From: Bacteroidota bacterium
Lineage (GTDB): Bacteria; Bacteroidota; Bacteroidia; Bacteroidales; F082
Length of the DNA stretch: 64,000 bases
NCBI GenBank assembly: GCA_014382445.1
Contig: JACNJS010000015.1
Span: forward strand, 2,298 to 66,297
Direction of reading: 5' to 3'
The stretch's first letter is position 1; the number at the start of each line of letters is the position of its first letter. Below, in pieces: positions 1-7,631 of this stretch. The position numbers were made by a program, and so were the translations under genes. Below the pieces are notes generated by a model. The model worked only from the letters and a program-made list of their open reading frames with translations. It was not told the DNA's origin and did not search any database.

Positions 1-56
1 AGAGTGAATTGTACAGATTTCAGAACAACATCAAGGGCTTCTTCAAACTTTATCAT
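1..56 (-). CDS. moeA: Molybdopterin molybdenumtransferase MoeA, N-terminal fragment (cut by window edge)
   Basis: Only the first 18 or so codons lie in the window, reading from an ATG at 56 down to base 1. The peptide begins MIKFEEALDVVLKSVQ, which resembles the usual MoeA start (M-I-S/K-F-E-E-A-L-x-x-V-L). MoeA inserts molybdenum or tungsten into the pterin cofactor. The start is only 10 bases after the stop codon of the TonB-dependent receptor on the same strand, so the two are probably co-transcribed. The call rests on a short N-terminus plus the surrounding molybdenum/tungsten genes, and the rest of the gene cannot be checked here. Confidence 0.6.
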   Translation of the reverse strand, partial: MIKFEEALDVVLKSVQFT

Positions 57-66
57 AATTTACTTT

Positions 67-2151
67 TTAGAATTTAAATTTAACCTCTCCTGTAAAAAAC
101 CTTCCGGGCGACAGATATCCTTTTCGATCAATATATTGATTATCGAGTATATTTTGAACAGTTAACGAAACATGGTATCTGTTCATAAATTCACGCGAAA
201 TATGCAAATCGATTATATCATACGAGCTGATTAAAATAGTGTTTTCGTCGTCGTACCACTGGCTGCTAATGTAATTATATGAAGCAGTTGTGTTAAAATA
301 CTTGTTTTTCCATCCTACACCCAGGTAGGCCATATGTTTGGGGACTTCGATCAGATATTTTCCAATTAGGTCTTTATTATCTGTTTGATGTTTATCAAAA
401 TCGTTAATTGTTGAATTATTGAAGCTATAATTAACAATAAGGGTTAAATTTTTAAGCAGCTGATATTTAGCTGATATTTCGGCTCCAATAATTTCAACAC
501 CGGCAATATTTTGTCGCTGATATACAGGTTGAAGTTTACCACCTCCTGTATCAACCGAATCGCCGGTACCTACAAAATACTGGAAGTCTTTACCCAACGA
601 ATAATAAAACGCTGGTTCGACAACAAGTTTATTAAAAAATTTGAGTGTGGCACCTAATTCATAATTTGTAATAAATTCAGGTCCAAGCTCAGGATTAGCA
701 AGTTTAAAACCCTTTCGAATAACTCCCGATTTACTAAGGTCGTCGAGCTTTGGCGGCATCATACCTTTTGAGTAAGATATGTAAGCTGAGTACGAACTAT
801 TGAAATTATATTTAACAGCAAGTTTCGGACTAAAAGCACTCCAACTCGAATTAATAAAATGTTCATCAAAAGGAGTTACAAAACCTGTGACAGAAGTTGG
901 GTTTTCAACAATTAACTGCCCCTTATTGAAGCTTGAAAAATCCATTCGTGCACCAACCACGGCAATTAGTTTATCACCTAGAAATTTCCAATCATCCTGA
1001 ATAAAAATCCCGAAAAAATCAAGGATACCTGAATAAATCAATACATCAGTTGATGTATGATAAATATTTTTTACATCAGCGATCCCCTGTTTAAGGTCGA
1101 TACCGTAAGTCAGAATATTTCTATCTGAAATATATGTTGTTGCATTTATCCATAATCCATAATCATTTTTATGAGAATCGCGATCGCTTAATTGATATTT
1201 ACCATTTTTTGAGCTTATTGATTCAGATTGCTTAAATTCGTTTTCAAGCTGATAAAAAGTATTAATATTTAGTAATGTTTTTTTGAATACTCCTTGATAA
1301 TCAGCTCTCAAAAAGGTAGTGTTTACTGACATATAATCACCATACTCCTCGTAAACCTTTCTTCCCTGCCCCCTGTGATCATCATACAAATGGGCACTAA
1401 TCTCCACCTTATGATTTTTGTTAAAGCTGTAACCAAGTTTTGCTGCGATATTATATTCCCGTAAAGATGCTGCTACATCAGTTGAGTCGCGGGTTTCAAC
1501 AGGTTCAAGTATATATCCGTCGCCCTGCCTGTAGAATGAATTCACACTCCAGATAAGTCCTTTTTCGTTTTTAACATTATTTCCCGACAAATTAAATTCT
1601 CCGCCAAAAGTATTATATAAACTTGCAAGCAATCCAATGTTTCCCTGAAAAGGTTTAGTCGGGTTTTTTGTAATGATACTAATAACCCCTGCCAAAGCAT
1701 TATTGCCATAAATAGCAGAAGCAGGACCCTTAATCACTTCTATTCTATCGATTGAATTCACTGATATAAGGTGCCAATTAACCGAACCACCTGCGCTTTT
1801 ATTCAAAGGAACACCATCAATAAGAACCAGCACCCTTGAACTGGCATCAAGTCCGCGCATTGTTACGCTGGCGTTTTGAGAAAAAATTCCCCAACTGCGG
1901 TTCACATAAACATTTGAAACCCATTGTAAAATTTCGTCAACATTTTGAACGGGCAACTCTTCAATTGTTTTTGAATCTATTATTGTAACCATACCCGGAA
2001 CATCTTCAACAAATCTGAGGTTTCTGTTTGCCGAAACAACAACTTCAGAAATATTAACTGTGTCGTGGATAAAATTACCTTGCCCGAAAGCGGACATATA
2101 TGATATCGCGCTTATCGCAATAACTAATATTATTTTAAACCTGCTCAACAT
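67..2151 (-). CDS. TonB-dependent outer-membrane receptor
   Basis: A 694-residue receptor that imports a ligand across the outer membrane using TonB energy. Residues 1-24 form a signal peptide ending in AFGQ. A plug domain follows (about 35-165), with the typical segments EDVPGMVTIID, VTMRGLDASSRVLVLIDGVP and RIEVIKGPASAIYGNNALAG. The remainder is a 22-strand-type barrel ending in an aromatic residue (KFKF), as expected for BAM substrates. There is no N-terminal carboxypeptidase-like domain and no SusD partner, so it belongs to the BtuB/CirA-sized class rather than the SusC class. It sits 10 bases upstream of moeA and downstream of molybdenum/tungsten genes, so oxyanion or metallophore uptake is a plausible but unproven role. 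Confidence 0.92.
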   Translation of the reverse strand: MLSRFKIILVIAISAISYMSAFGQGNFIHDTVNISEVVVSANRNLRFVEDVPGMVTIIDSKTIEELPVQNVDEILQWVSNVYVNRSWGIFSQNASVTMRGLDASSRVLVLIDGVPLNKSAGGSVNWHLISVNSIDRIEVIKGPASAIYGNNALAGVISIITKNPTKPFQGNIGLLASLYNTFGGEFNLSGNNVKNEKGLIWSVNSFYRQGDGYILEPVETRDSTDVAASLREYNIAAKLGYSFNKNHKVEISAHLYDDHRGQGRKVYEEYGDYMSVNTTFLRADYQGVFKKTLLNINTFYQLENEFKQSESISSKNGKYQLSDRDSHKNDYGLWINATTYISDRNILTYGIDLKQGIADVKNIYHTSTDVLIYSGILDFFGIFIQDDWKFLGDKLIAVVGARMDFSSFNKGQLIVENPTSVTGFVTPFDEHFINSSWSAFSPKLAVKYNFNSSYSAYISYSKGMMPPKLDDLSKSGVIRKGFKLANPELGPEFITNYELGATLKFFNKLVVEPAFYYSLGKDFQYFVGTGDSVDTGGGKLQPVYQRQNIAGVEIIGAEISAKYQLLKNLTLIVNYSFNNSTINDFDKHQTDNKDLIGKYLIEVPKHMAYLGVGWKNKYFNTTASYNYISSQWYDDENTILISSYDIIDLHISREFMNRYHVSLTVQNILDNQYIDRKGYLSPGRFFTGEVKFKF

Positions 2152-2260
2152 AATTACTAAACATTTTAGGGTAACTAATAAGTGTGTGTACTAAAAAATC
2201 AAGAGATAAATATATTTTCATTTTAAACGATATGTTAAATTATGCATAACGAAATGCAAA

Positions 2261-2293
2261 TAAAAAGCGATTTCTCAAATTAAGAGACCGCTT
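2261..2293 (-). terminator. Intrinsic terminator after the membrane-protein operon
   Basis: On the minus strand an AAGCG..TCTC arm pairs with GAGA..CGCTT across a short A/T loop, followed by a T-rich stretch. It lies 9 bases after the stop codon of the 193-residue membrane protein and would separate that operon from the TonB-dependent receptor. Confidence 0.6.
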
Positions 2294-2301
2294 CTATATT
2301 T

Positions 2302-2883
2302 TTATGTTTTTTTTAACAAATTACGGCCAAATAAATAAATACCTGTTCCAAGAAGTCCTCCCAAAAATCCAAAAAGTAAAAATGTTACCACTGGTGTTGC
2401 AAATCCATGTTTCAGGAAGGTTGAATATGGGAATCCTGTTGAAACAGATGTAATTATACGGCTTATGGGAATCAGCATATAGCCTATGCCTGCTGCCAGT
2501 GAAAGTATAAGATTTCTGTATTTTACATTTTTAAAATAATTATAGGCGATATCCACAAAAAAGCACGGAAGCATATAATTAAATCCCATCATCGGGTAGT
2601 TAAAACCAAGGACAGGAAAGAGGATGAAAACTCCAATGCCAAAAGCAGAAATGCTCGAAGCCCACTTCATTCCCGAGCTTAGCCGGGCAGCCACAATAAT
2701 TGCCATAAATTCAATGCCGTGATGACCCGGAATATTAATAGGAGTCCGTAATCGAGCATGAAGCACAATTGCTAACGCACCTGCCAACATGAGTAAAATT
2801 ATTTCCAGCACACCTGCCAGTGTACGATTAGTTAGAAACTCTTTTAACAAGTTCTTTTGCTGCACATTTCCATTCATAACCAT
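2302..2883 (-). CDS. Multi-pass membrane protein of unknown function, S-component-like
   Basis: A 193-residue, very hydrophobic protein with about five or six membrane segments (about 20-42, 58-75, 80-105, 120-145, 165-185). I do not recognise a named family with certainty. Size and layout resemble the substrate-binding S components of energy-coupling-factor transporters, but no EcfA or EcfT gene is visible here. The start overlaps the end of the upstream TiaS-like gene by about 50-56 bases, which indicates translational coupling; ATG codons at 2883 and 2877 are both possible. Its place in a molybdenum/tungsten gene group makes transport of an ion or cofactor precursor a guess only. Confidence 0.6.
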   Translation of the reverse strand: MVMNGNVQQKNLLKEFLTNRTLAGVLEIILLMLAGALAIVLHARLRTPINIPGHHGIEFMAIIVAARLSSGMKWASSISAFGIGVFILFPVLGFNYPMMGFNYMLPCFFVDIAYNYFKNVKYRNLILSLAAGIGYMLIPISRIITSVSTGFPYSTFLKHGFATPVVTFLLFGFLGGLLGTGIYLFGRNLLKKT

Positions 2884-3574
2884 TATTATTTGTTATTTTT
2901 TCAATTAATAAAACTGATCTGTTATTTTGAAGAACAGGTCGTGCCCATTCGTTTAAATACACTTTTTCCTTTGAGCTAACAATTTCATCCTCTACTGATT
3001 GAACTAAATCGATTCCTGCGTGATTGATTAAATCTTCAATTGTGCTGATGCCATGCTCAATATCACGTAAGTTTATTTTTGAGTTCAGCCAAATAAACCT
3101 TCCATCATTGCCACTAGCTCTTAATCCAACTGCTGCCAAAGCCCCGATTATTCCAATTTTTGTACCTGTCAACCCTTCAAGATAAATATCATTACTTTCT
3201 GCCTTCACAACTGCGTCGTCCATTTTTAACACAATTGATTTTGCATCAACTCCCCATTTGATAATTTCTTCCGATACTTTTTCCTTTTCAACTATGCAAA
3301 TACCTACATCTGAGCCAACGGCTCCAATATTTAGCATAAAATTCCTGCAAAACTCTATAATCTCATTATAATTCTCACCCGTTATTTCAAGACATGCAGA
3401 ACTGTTCTGTGAAGTATAAGGTATGTCGGGATGTACAAACAATTGATGCCTTGTAATTCCATGAACTTTGCCAAATCTCTTAGCTTCAATGGCAGTAGCC
3501 AGTTGCCTGGAGTTGTAGCCTGTACCTCTGCTATCCTTGTTATCTGTGTCGTCTATACCTATCAGTAACCTCAT
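2828..3574 (-). CDS. TiaS-like (COG1571-type) nucleotide-binding protein
   Basis: A 248-residue protein opening with MRLLIGIDDTDNKDSRGTG, the N-terminal signature of archaeal TiaS (tRNA-Ile2 agmatinylcytidine synthetase). A later SACLEITGE segment and the pattern GLTGTKIGIIGALAAVGLRA also fit the TiaS core. Archaeal TiaS is about 420 residues and carries C-terminal OB-fold and zinc-ribbon RNA-binding domains; these are absent here. A role in tRNA modification is therefore unlikely, and bacteria normally use TilS for this codon. It is probably a repurposed kinase-like domain. It overlaps the next gene and follows the ModE-like gene by 44 bases, so all three are probably one operon. Confidence 0.7.
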   Translation of the reverse strand: MRLLIGIDDTDNKDSRGTGYNSRQLATAIEAKRFGKVHGITRHQLFVHPDIPYTSQNSSACLEITGENYNEIIEFCRNFMLNIGAVGSDVGICIVEKEKVSEEIIKWGVDAKSIVLKMDDAVVKAESNDIYLEGLTGTKIGIIGALAAVGLRASGNDGRFIWLNSKINLRDIEHGISTIEDLINHAGIDLVQSVEDEIVSSKEKVYLNEWARPVLQNNRSVLLIEKITNNNGYEWKCAAKELVKRVSN

Positions 3575-3618
3575 AATAATCTATGAATCCTTCCTGCCGT
3601 AGGCAAGTGTGGCTATAA

Positions 3619-3990
3619 TTATTTAATCTGTTCCTTAAAATCATCATACGCATCTTCTATGGCAATATCCATTTTTTTATGCAGCGCATCATACGCTTCA
3701 AGAAGATTCTTTGCTTTATTAGTTAGTACTGATTTGCCACCATCTTTTCCGCCCCTGTGTTTGTCAGTAAGTTCATAGCCTAATAATTCTTCAGCATTTT
3801 TTATGTCACCCCATGCTTTTCTATAGCTGGTACCTAATTCGTCAGCAGCTGCTTTTAAAGAGCCCTTTTCTTCAACCATTCGGAGTAATAAGTATTGTCC
3901 TTCACCAATAATTCCCTCTCCCGAAACTGCTGATAACCATAGTTTGTATCTTAAAAAAACATCATTCCTCGAACTTCTTGGCGGCTTCAT
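3619..3990 (-). CDS. ModE-like winged-helix transcriptional regulator (DNA-binding domain only)
   Basis: A 123-residue protein matching the N-terminal, LysR-like winged helix of ModE. Visible features are the helix-turn-helix EEKGSLKAAADELGTSYRKAW, followed by AEELLGYELTDKHRGGKDGGKSVLT, in which the glycine-rich wing is typical of ModE. Full-length E. coli ModE (262 residues) has two further molybdate-binding MOP domains, which this protein lacks, so it cannot sense the oxyanion in the classical way. Single-domain ModE-like proteins are common near molybdenum and tungsten genes. A TACTTTTG -7 element lies at 4035-4042. It probably regulates the flanking oxidoreductase or cofactor genes. Confidence 0.85.
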   Translation of the reverse strand: MKPPRSSRNDVFLRYKLWLSAVSGEGIIGEGQYLLLRMVEEKGSLKAAADELGTSYRKAWGDIKNAEELLGYELTDKHRGGKDGGKSVLTNKAKNLLEAYDALHKKMDIAIEDAYDDFKEQIK

Positions 3991-4034
3991 ATTATTTCTC
4001 TGTGATCGATATGCGTAAAAATACCTATCGACTG

Positions 4035-4042
4035 CAAAAGTA
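4035..4042 (-). promoter_or_regulatory. Bacteroidota -7 promoter element upstream of the ModE-like gene
   Basis: The minus strand reads TACTTTTG, matching TAnnTTTG, about 45 bases before the ModE-like start codon. No convincing -33 TTG was found at the usual distance. Confidence 0.45.
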
Positions 4043-4201
4043 AAAAATGAAATTATAATGTAAAATAAAATCCTGATTATTTTTGATTTTATAAAATCAC
4101 GATCTCTAAATCCTATTCATAAACGCATTTATATGAATTTGATTCATCAACTCTTACTTTAAATTTAGTTTTTTTTAATATCGAAAATGTTTCAACATTA
4201 T

Positions 4202-4236
4202 GAAAAAAGCATCCTCTGAATATTCATAGAACGCTT
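4202..4236 (-). terminator. Intrinsic terminator after the tungsten oxidoreductase gene
   Basis: On the minus strand a nine-pair stem (AAGCGTTCT with AGGATGCTT, two G-U pairs) encloses an A/T-rich loop and runs into six T residues. It lies about 43 bases past the stop codon at 4279 and separates this gene from the downstream ModE-like operon. Confidence 0.65.
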
Positions 4237-4278
4237 CTTTTTAAAATTGCTTAATTATATTCCAGGATGGCCCTCTGG

Positions 4279-6438
4279 TTAGTCCTCCTGATGTGGCCCA
4301 ACCATTTCAATTAACTCTGGTAGTTCCATACCTAAATTTCTTAAATGTGAGATTTTCGGAACACCATTTTTAGTCCATCCCCTTCTGAAATAAACGGCAT
4401 CCAACAATTTTTCATATTGATCTTCACGATATTTACGAACAATGTCGCGTTTTTCTTCAGTGGTTTTTCCTTCGGGATCAATACCAATAAGTTCTTTCAT
4501 CTGCTTATCATACCGCTCTGCTCTCGATTCATATTCTTCAATAGTAACAGGGCCGGCTGCTCTATATGGCTGAGCATCATATTTTCTAACGCCATAACCT
4601 CTTCTTAGGTTGAAAATTCGTTGATAGTTGTAAACCCTTTCCGACTGACGAATCATTTCCTGTTTATCGATATTGCCACCTGTAACTGCATTATAGATAG
4701 TAACATAATTGTCAACATGCTCAGGAACTTTTGCAGGCTCATCGGTTTCGGCATTGTTTTCTGGCTCAACATCATTCCACGGTAGTTTACATAAACCCAT
4801 CAAACCGAACCAGGTGCGGAACATCGGGAAATAGTGCAATGCCTCAGCCTTATCTTCAAAAGTAGGGATTTGATTGTTAACCATATCCATAAAAATAAGC
4901 CAGGCTTCATCGTGTTGTGGCCCTTTGTTAGTCATAGCGAAACCACCCTGCTGAGCTAACGATTCTTTGGAGATATATTCAGAATATTCAAGGCCTTTAT
5001 TTTCCATTGCAATATCCTGTAAGAAAGCAGCATCGCCCCATCCTTTTTCAATAAACATTTCTTTCATCTTACGAACACCCATTCCGGCTATCAAACCAAA
5101 ACCCTCTCCACGGGCAAGTTGATGCATTGCTTCCATTGCCGAATCGGAATTTCCGAAGTTCAGTTTTAACCCTCCTGTTCGTTCTTCATTAAGAATGCCA
5201 TTTTCGAAACACTCCATTGCAAATGCCATTAGGGTTCCCCATGAGATTGTACAGATGCCATATGTGTCGCAATAAAAGTTTGCTTCGATAATGTAATCAG
5301 GATTAAAAATGCCGCAGTTTGAACCTAACCCACCAGCGTTTTCGTATTCCGGGCCGTCAACAATAACTTTTTGTCCGACATATGGACCTGTTCTCAGTTC
5401 ATAGTTATCAATGCCTTTTGAACACGACATATTACAGCCAATCCAGCATCCGTCAGGAATACCTTGCGTAAATCTGCGTTTCCATTCTTCTGAATCAATA
5501 TTTTTTGTATCGGGATGACTCCCAAATTTATAATTGTTGGTTGGAAGAAGGTCATAATCGTCCATAATCTCAACGAGATGCGCAGTTCCTTTTGTTCTCA
5601 TTTCAGCCTGATCATCATCAAGCTCACGCATTTCTTTGTTAAATGTTTTACCCCTTTCCATTATTGCCTTTAAATCAACAACATTATTCAGGTTTCCTTT
5701 AACGCCCGGAATTTTACAAATCAGTGCTTTAATTTTTTTATCCCTGAAAACTGTTCCGATACCACCCCGACCTGCTTGTTTTAATCTTACCTGTTTACGC
5801 TTTGAATCGTAAAAACTAAAGTTAAGCATACCTATTAAAGAATGTTCGGCTGCCTTTCCTGTTGAAACAACAGCGATATTTTTTTTGTCTTTATCATCAT
5901 CAGCATACATTTCGGTTAGCTGCTCAGCAAGCACATGGCTGTTGGTGGCTTCGCCGGGGGCTTCAAAAATCTCAATTTTACCGTTAACTCCGTCAATAAA
6001 AATGATAACATCATTCTCCGCTTTACCCTGAATTTCGATTGCATCAAAACCTGAGAATTTTAAAAATGGCCCGAAGAATCCACCAACATTACTATCCATT
6101 ACCGAATTTGTTTGGGGCGAAATAGTAACTACTAACGATTTTCCTGTTCCTGAATACTGAGTGATTCCACAAATTGGCCCACCTGAAATTATGATTTCAT
6201 TCTCGGGGTCATTCCAACTAGTATCAGGTTTAGTAGCATCCCATAAGTATTTTAAACCATATCCTTTTCCTCCAATAAATTTTTCTTTCATCAAAAGAGG
6301 AACATCCTTCGACTTTACAACGTTATCAGAAACGTTAATATAGAGCGTTCTATCTGCGTAACCTTTGTCGATAGGTGTAATTTCATAATCCCATCTGGTT
6401 AACAATTTGTGTTGATTTTTAATTTCTTCGATACTCAT
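4279..6438 (-). CDS. Aldehyde ferredoxin oxidoreductase family tungstoenzyme
   Basis: A 719-residue protein of the AOR family, whose members use a tungsten bis-pterin cofactor and one 4Fe-4S cluster to oxidise aldehydes or, in relatives, to reduce acids or aromatic CoA esters. The N-terminal AOR domain shows FIGGKGYGLKYLW, the GPICGITQYSGTGK segment and QAGRGGIGTVFRDKKIKAL, all typical pterin-binding parts. Candidate cluster ligands are C331, C335, C339 and C550 (MGLCKLPW). The first three are spaced C-x3-C-x3-C instead of the C-x2-C-x3-C of Pyrococcus AOR. It is longer than archaeal AOR (about 605 residues). It is transcribed alone, with a terminator at 4202-4236 and a TAATTTTG element at 6481-6488. 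The substrate cannot be told. Confidence 0.9.
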   Translation of the reverse strand: MSIEEIKNQHKLLTRWDYEITPIDKGYADRTLYINVSDNVVKSKDVPLLMKEKFIGGKGYGLKYLWDATKPDTSWNDPENEIIISGGPICGITQYSGTGKSLVVTISPQTNSVMDSNVGGFFGPFLKFSGFDAIEIQGKAENDVIIFIDGVNGKIEIFEAPGEATNSHVLAEQLTEMYADDDKDKKNIAVVSTGKAAEHSLIGMLNFSFYDSKRKQVRLKQAGRGGIGTVFRDKKIKALICKIPGVKGNLNNVVDLKAIMERGKTFNKEMRELDDDQAEMRTKGTAHLVEIMDDYDLLPTNNYKFGSHPDTKNIDSEEWKRRFTQGIPDGCWIGCNMSCSKGIDNYELRTGPYVGQKVIVDGPEYENAGGLGSNCGIFNPDYIIEANFYCDTYGICTISWGTLMAFAMECFENGILNEERTGGLKLNFGNSDSAMEAMHQLARGEGFGLIAGMGVRKMKEMFIEKGWGDAAFLQDIAMENKGLEYSEYISKESLAQQGGFAMTNKGPQHDEAWLIFMDMVNNQIPTFEDKAEALHYFPMFRTWFGLMGLCKLPWNDVEPENNAETDEPAKVPEHVDNYVTIYNAVTGGNIDKQEMIRQSERVYNYQRIFNLRRGYGVRKYDAQPYRAAGPVTIEEYESRAERYDKQMKELIGIDPEGKTTEEKRDIVRKYREDQYEKLLDAVYFRRGWTKNGVPKISHLRNLGMELPELIEMVGPHQED

Positions 6439-6832
6439 AATCAGGCTTTTTTTATTTCAAATTTTTAGTAATGTGATGGGCAAAATTATAAAATTTAAAT
6501 CATAATATATCTAAAATCAGCATTAATCAGTTATGCAAATAGTAGCATATCGATATTTATAATCAGTCTTAATTCGGTAAAGTTTTTTTAGATTTGCGAA
6601 AAGAAGAAGCAGGGGATTTGGGGATAAGGGGATAGGATATAAGGGTATAGGGTATAAGGGTATAGGGTATAAGGGGATAGGGGATAAGGGGATAGGGGAT
6701 AAGGGGATAAATTTATGGATATAAGGTAAATACAGGATGTTTTGGCAAAAGGGAAATGGGCAGTGTATGAACCACACGTGTACCCTTATTCTCTTTATAA
6801 AATCTCTAAAATCAAACTTTTAAACAAACAAC
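6439..6832. other. Divergent intergenic region between the tungstoenzyme and thiF-like genes
   Basis: This 394-base stretch holds the likely promoter of the oxidoreductase (minus-strand TAATTTTG at 6481-6488), the G-rich tandem repeat at 6620-6710 and the leader of the thiF-like gene. A minus-strand open frame through the repeat encodes low-complexity Pro-Leu-Ser and is judged not to be a gene. Confidence 0.6.
6620..6710 (+). repeat. G-rich tandem repeat of about six 15-bp units
   Basis: About six imperfect copies of GGGRATAAGGGRATA follow each other, alternating 7- and 8-base half units. The outer copies carry GGGGATA and the middle copies GGGTATA. Runs of three or four G occur every 7-8 bases on the plus strand, which is a pattern able to form G-quadruplexes. 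The array lies about 120 bases before the thiF-like start codon. Confidence 0.9.
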
Positions 6833-7417
6833 ATGAACTTTAATCAGATAAAAGAAAAGCTTAAAAATAGTACCGTTGGAATTGCCGGTTGTGGTGGACT
6901 AGGGTCTAATTGTGCTGTAGCCTTGGCCAGGGTGGGAATTGGCAAACTAATAATTGCAGATTTTGATATTATTGAGGAGGGCAATTTAAATCGGCAATAT
7001 TTTTTTCATAAGCAGATTGGACAAAAAAAAGTAAGTAGCCTACTAGAAAACATTCGATTAATTAATCCAAATGTGAAAGTTGAAGATCACGATGTTAAGC
7101 TTGATTCAAAAAATATTATTGATATTTTTAAAACGTGCGATGTAATTGTTGAAGCTTTTGATAAAGCAGAGATGAAGCAGATGATTATTGAATCGATTAG
7201 TGAAAACTTACCTCAAACTCCTTTAGTGGTTGGTTTGGGAGTAGCTGGATGGGGAGATAATAATTCAATTCACAGCAGACAAATAGATAATTTGTTTATT
7301 TGTGGTGATGAAGGAAAAGAAACAACGGAAGACCATCCTCCCCTGGCTCCACGAGTTGGTATTGTCGCAAACATGCAAGCAAATACGGTACTGGAAATAC
7401 TACTAAAAAATTCGTAA
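6833..7417 (+). CDS. thiF: ThiF/MoeB/HesA family sulfur-carrier adenylyltransferase (short form)
   Basis: A 194-residue E1-like enzyme that would adenylate the C-terminal glycine of a ThiS/MoaD-type sulfur carrier. It shows the ATP-binding loop GCGGLGSNCAVALARVGIG, the acidic IADFDII strand, NLNRQYFF with the catalytic Arg, and a conserved end (HPPLAPRVGIVANMQAN). MoeB and E. coli ThiF are about 250 residues with zinc-binding CxxC pairs, absent here; this short form is common in anaerobes. The stop is one base before the start of the carrier gene, so they are co-translated partners. Thiamine synthesis is the standard reading, but no other thi gene is nearby, and the context suggests pterin cofactor sulfuration. 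Confidence 0.88.
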   Translation: MNFNQIKEKLKNSTVGIAGCGGLGSNCAVALARVGIGKLIIADFDIIEEGNLNRQYFFHKQIGQKKVSSLLENIRLINPNVKVEDHDVKLDSKNIIDIFKTCDVIVEAFDKAEMKQMIIESISENLPQTPLVVGLGVAGWGDNNSIHSRQIDNLFICGDEGKETTEDHPPLAPRVGIVANMQANTVLEILLKNS

Positions 7418-7418
7418 A

Positions 7419-7622
7419 ATGAACATTACTTTAAATAACAAACCCGAATCTTTTGAAGCTACCGCACTTACTATATCAGCAATTCTTAAGCATAAAAAGT
7501 ACAGCTTTAGAATGTTAGTTATTAAAGTAAACGGTAAACTTATTAAAAAATCACAATATAATGTAACAGAAGTAAGAGATGGTGATAATGTACAAATTCT
7601 ACATATGATTAGCGGAGGATGA
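7419..7622 (+). CDS. thiS: ThiS/MoaD-like sulfur carrier protein
   Basis: A 67-residue beta-grasp protein ending in ISGG, the C-terminal Gly-Gly on which the thiocarboxylate is formed. The segments MNITLNNKP, LVIKVNGKLI and VRDGDNVQILHMISGG fit the ThiS family fold. It starts one base after the thiF-like stop, so the pair forms an activation module. ThiS feeds thiazole synthesis, while MoaD family members feed molybdopterin synthase. The sequence alone resembles ThiS more; the neighbouring tungstoenzyme, ModE-like regulator and moeA argue for a role in tungsten-pterin cofactor synthesis. The choice between the two is unresolved. Confidence 0.85.
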   Translation: MNITLNNKPESFEATALTISAILKHKKYSFRMLVIKVNGKLIKKSQYNVTEVRDGDNVQILHMISGG

Positions 7623-7631
7623 TGATATCAA

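Noticed and set aside
3585-3612. CCTGCCGTAGGCA-like short inverted motif between the TiaS-like and ModE-like genes
   Set aside because: It resembles a fragment of a common Bacteroidota repeat but has only one imperfect copy here, so it is not supported as an element.
6523-6777. Minus-strand 84-residue frame through the G-rich repeat
   Set aside because: The peptide is only repeated Pro-Leu-Ser/Tyr-Pro-Ile from the tandem repeat, with no start signal and no recognisable product.
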